Source of the DNA: Thiorhodovibrio frisius
GTDB lineage: Bacteria > Pseudomonadota > Gammaproteobacteria > Chromatiales > Chromatiaceae
DNA length: 64,000 nt
Direction of reading: 5' to 3'
Assembly: GCF_033954835.1 (NCBI RefSeq)
Contig: NZ_CP121471.1
Coordinates: 1,792,501 to 1,856,500, forward strand
The notes beneath the pieces were generated by a model. The model had not been told where the DNA came from, did no database searches, and saw only the letters and a list, made by a program, of their open reading frames with translations. How positions within the stretch are numbered: the stretch's first letter is position 1; every line of letters begins with the position of its first letter. A program made the translations under genes and the position numbers. Of the stretch, positions 62,491 to 64,000 are shown piece by piece.

Positions 62491-64000
62491 ATGATGCTGC
62501 CTGTTGCCCGGCTGCTTGATCTGTTCCTGATGGCAGTGCGGACGGTGTCGTTCGCATTGGCCATGAGCTTGATCCTGGCTGCGGCCTTGTTGACGACAAC
62601 GGGCGCGCGTGCCGCTCCCGCCACCACCTTGCCGGGCAAGCTTGATGCCCAACTGTCCGAATGGGGGCTCGACATCAGCCAGGTTAGCGTTTATGTGCGC
62701 GCTGTCGATGCCGAGGAGCCGCGATTGCTGGTCAACCCCGAGACGCCGCGAGTGCCGGCATCGGTGATTAAACTCCTGACTAGCATTGCCGGGCTCGACA
62801 TTCTTGGTCCGAATTATCACTGGGCAACCGATGTGTACGTTGATGGCCGCGTGGTCGGAGGGCAACTTCAGGGCAATCTCTACATCCAGGGCTATGGTGA
62901 CCCCTATCTCACAGCCGATGCCTTTGCCGGCATCCTGCGCGCGTTGCGCGTCAAGGGGTTGATCGCCATCGAGGGAGACGTGGTGCTCGATAACAGCTTT
63001 CTGGCCCCGCCGGAACAGGAGCGCGGCGACTTTGACGGCGCTGCCCAGCGCAGCTACAACGCCCTGCCGTCGGCTTTGAGCGTCAACCGTCAGGTCACGG
63101 ACATTCACATCTACCGCGACTGGGTCAATAACGGTGTTGGCGTCTATACCGAGCCGCCGCTGACCGGGGTCGAAATCGTCAATGAAGCGCGCTTGGTCGA
63201 CGCGCCCTGCGCCCGGCGTTATCACAATCCAATCGCGACCTTTATCCCAGCCACCGAAACCGCCGGTCCCAAATTGCGTATCTCTGGCACCTTTGCCGAT
63301 GAATGCGGCGAGGAGCAGGTCGGGCGGCTGCTGCTCACACCTGAGCAGCATGCCGCTGCCGCTGTGGACGCCTTGTGGCGGGATCTGGGCGGCAGTATTG
63401 GCGGCAAGATTCGCCTCGGCAAGGTGCCCAAGGGCGCGCGTCAGTTCCACCGCGCGCTGTCGCAGCCGCTGGGAGTCATTATTCGCGACATTGACAAAAA
63501 CAGCAATAACCTGATGGCGCGGATGCTGTTTTTGACTCTTGGCGCGAGCGAAAAAGGGGCTCCCGGTACGCTTGAGAAATCCCGCGATACCATCAATGCT
63601 TGGCTCAATAAGCGCGGCCTGCCCATGCCGGAGCTGGTGGCCGACAATGGCTCCGGCCTGTCGCGCGAGACCCGCATCAGTGCCGGCAGTCTGGGCGAAC
63701 TGCTGAGCTGGAGCTACCGCCAGCCGTGGATGCCCGAGCTGCTGGCCTCCATGTCTATCGCCGGTGTCGATGGCACCACCCGCCGGCGTCTGCGCCGCGA
63801 GCCCATTGCCGGGCGCGCGCATCTCAAGACTGGCACTGTGCGGGACGCAAGCTGCATTGCCGGCTATGTGCTCGACCGCAACGACAGGCGCTGGATTGTG
63901 GCAGTGCTGGTCAATGGTCAGGATGGCCAGGCTCTGGGTGCCTGGCGCGGCCACGCCGTGCACCACGAGATTCTCCGCTGGGTCTATCGCGGGGCCCCCC
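62491..64000 (+). CDS. dacB: D-alanyl-D-alanine carboxypeptidase/endopeptidase, PBP4-type (3' end outside window)
   Basis: The frame is open to the window end. It begins MMLPVARLLDLFLMAVRTVS with a signal peptide (AAALLTTTGARA). The serine active site is VPASVIKLLTS (SxxK), followed by IDKNSNNLMARM (SxN) and HLKTGTVRDASCIAGY (KTG). This identifies class C PBP4/DacB, which trims or cuts peptidoglycan cross-links in the periplasm. An ATG at 62494 or 62530 could also serve. It follows glgB by 57 bp. Confidence 0.93.
   Translation, partial: MMLPVARLLDLFLMAVRTVSFALAMSLILAAALLTTTGARAAPATTLPGKLDAQLSEWGLDISQVSVYVRAVDAEEPRLLVNPETPRVPASVIKLLTSIAGLDILGPNYHWATDVYVDGRVVGGQLQGNLYIQGYGDPYLTADAFAGILRALRVKGLIAIEGDVVLDNSFLAPPEQERGDFDGAAQRSYNALPSALSVNRQVTDIHIYRDWVNNGVGVYTEPPLTGVEIVNEARLVDAPCARRYHNPIATFIPATETAGPKLRISGTFADECGEEQVGRLLLTPEQHAAAAVDALWRDLGGSIGGKIRLGKVPKGARQFHRALSQPLGVIIRDIDKNSNNLMARMLFLTLGASEKGAPGTLEKSRDTINAWLNKRGLPMPELVADNGSGLSRETRISAGSLGELLSWSYRQPWMPELLASMSIAGVDGTTRRRLRREPIAGRAHLKTGTVRDASCIAGYVLDRNDRRWIVAVLVNGQDGQALGAWRGHAVHHEILRWVYRGAP

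Noticed and set aside
62479-63966. Long open frame antisense to the PBP4-type gene
   Set aside because: The plus strand encodes a clear penicillin-binding protein with SxxK, SxN and KTG. The antisense frame is a by-product of high GC content.
1-64000. CRISPR array
   Set aside because: No regularly spaced direct repeats with unique spacers; the only regular array is the 15-bp tandem repeat upstream of glgB.

Overview
The window is a 64 kb stretch of a GC-rich gammaproteobacterial chromosome. The housekeeping genes (guaC, arfB, rtcB, malQ, glgB, an OmpR-type two-component pair, a PBP4-type peptidase) have clear gammaproteobacterial relatives. A purple sulfur bacterium or other Chromatiales member is my best guess, but that is inference. 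About two thirds of the window is accessory DNA.

Layout. 1-3456: a RecQ-type helicase with a C-terminal phosphoribosyltransferase domain, translationally adjacent to a DprA-like protein. 3653-5600: a PIN toxin-antitoxin pair that ends in an integron-type attC-like site, a recombinase fragment interrupted by a truncated IS66, and a second attC-like site. 5623-6202: two orphan small genes. 6230-10028: a TerY-P triad (VWA protein, PP2C phosphatase, protein kinase), a known stress/anti-phage cassette. 10114-15122: core-like genes (secreted beta-propeller-like protein, small basic protein, arfB, EamA exporter, guaC, HD hydrolase). 15550-16406: a gene graveyard of nuclease and methyltransferase remnants, followed by a PARG-like TIGR02452 protein. 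17318-18606: no gene, but it carries DnaA-box-like sites. 18607-19797: rtcB. 20057-21370: an ATPase remnant and a GNAT/RHH toxin-antitoxin pair.

21790-35390 is a multi-gene anti-phage-type operon: DUF499 ATPase, DUF3780 protein, DUF262/DUF1524 (GmrSD-like) nuclease, DUF1156 DNA methylase and a PLD-nuclease/SNF2 helicase. Toxin-antitoxin modules are spliced between the subunits (RHH plus a dead ParE, VapBC, HigBA, DUF2283). A small inverted-repeat element with a dead integrase tail follows.

36252-54844 is an AT-rich integrative island inserted into the 3' end of a tRNA-Asn gene. It is bounded by an identical 47-bp repeat and carries a tyrosine integrase next to the intact tRNA, with repeated arm-type motifs at both ends. 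Its left half has a possible rolling-circle-type Rep protein, a large hairpin, a UvrD-like helicase and a first excisionase-like gene. Its right half is a leftward array of cargo genes punctuated by attC sites without an integron integrase (a CALIN-like array). Cargo includes UPF0158 and pRiA4b-ORF3-like proteins, a Sel1-repeat protein paired with a DEDDh exonuclease/J-domain fusion, a HEPN-like protein, an RDD membrane protein and a JAB/JAMM-domain protein with a decayed duplicate. A second excisionase-like gene with a matching upstream region precedes the integrase.

54800-64000 returns to core chromosome: tRNA-Asn and tRNA-Arg with a plausible promoter, an OmpR/HK pair, a YceI protein, divergent malQ and glgB with a 15-bp tandem repeat between them, and a PBP4-type peptidase cut by the window end.
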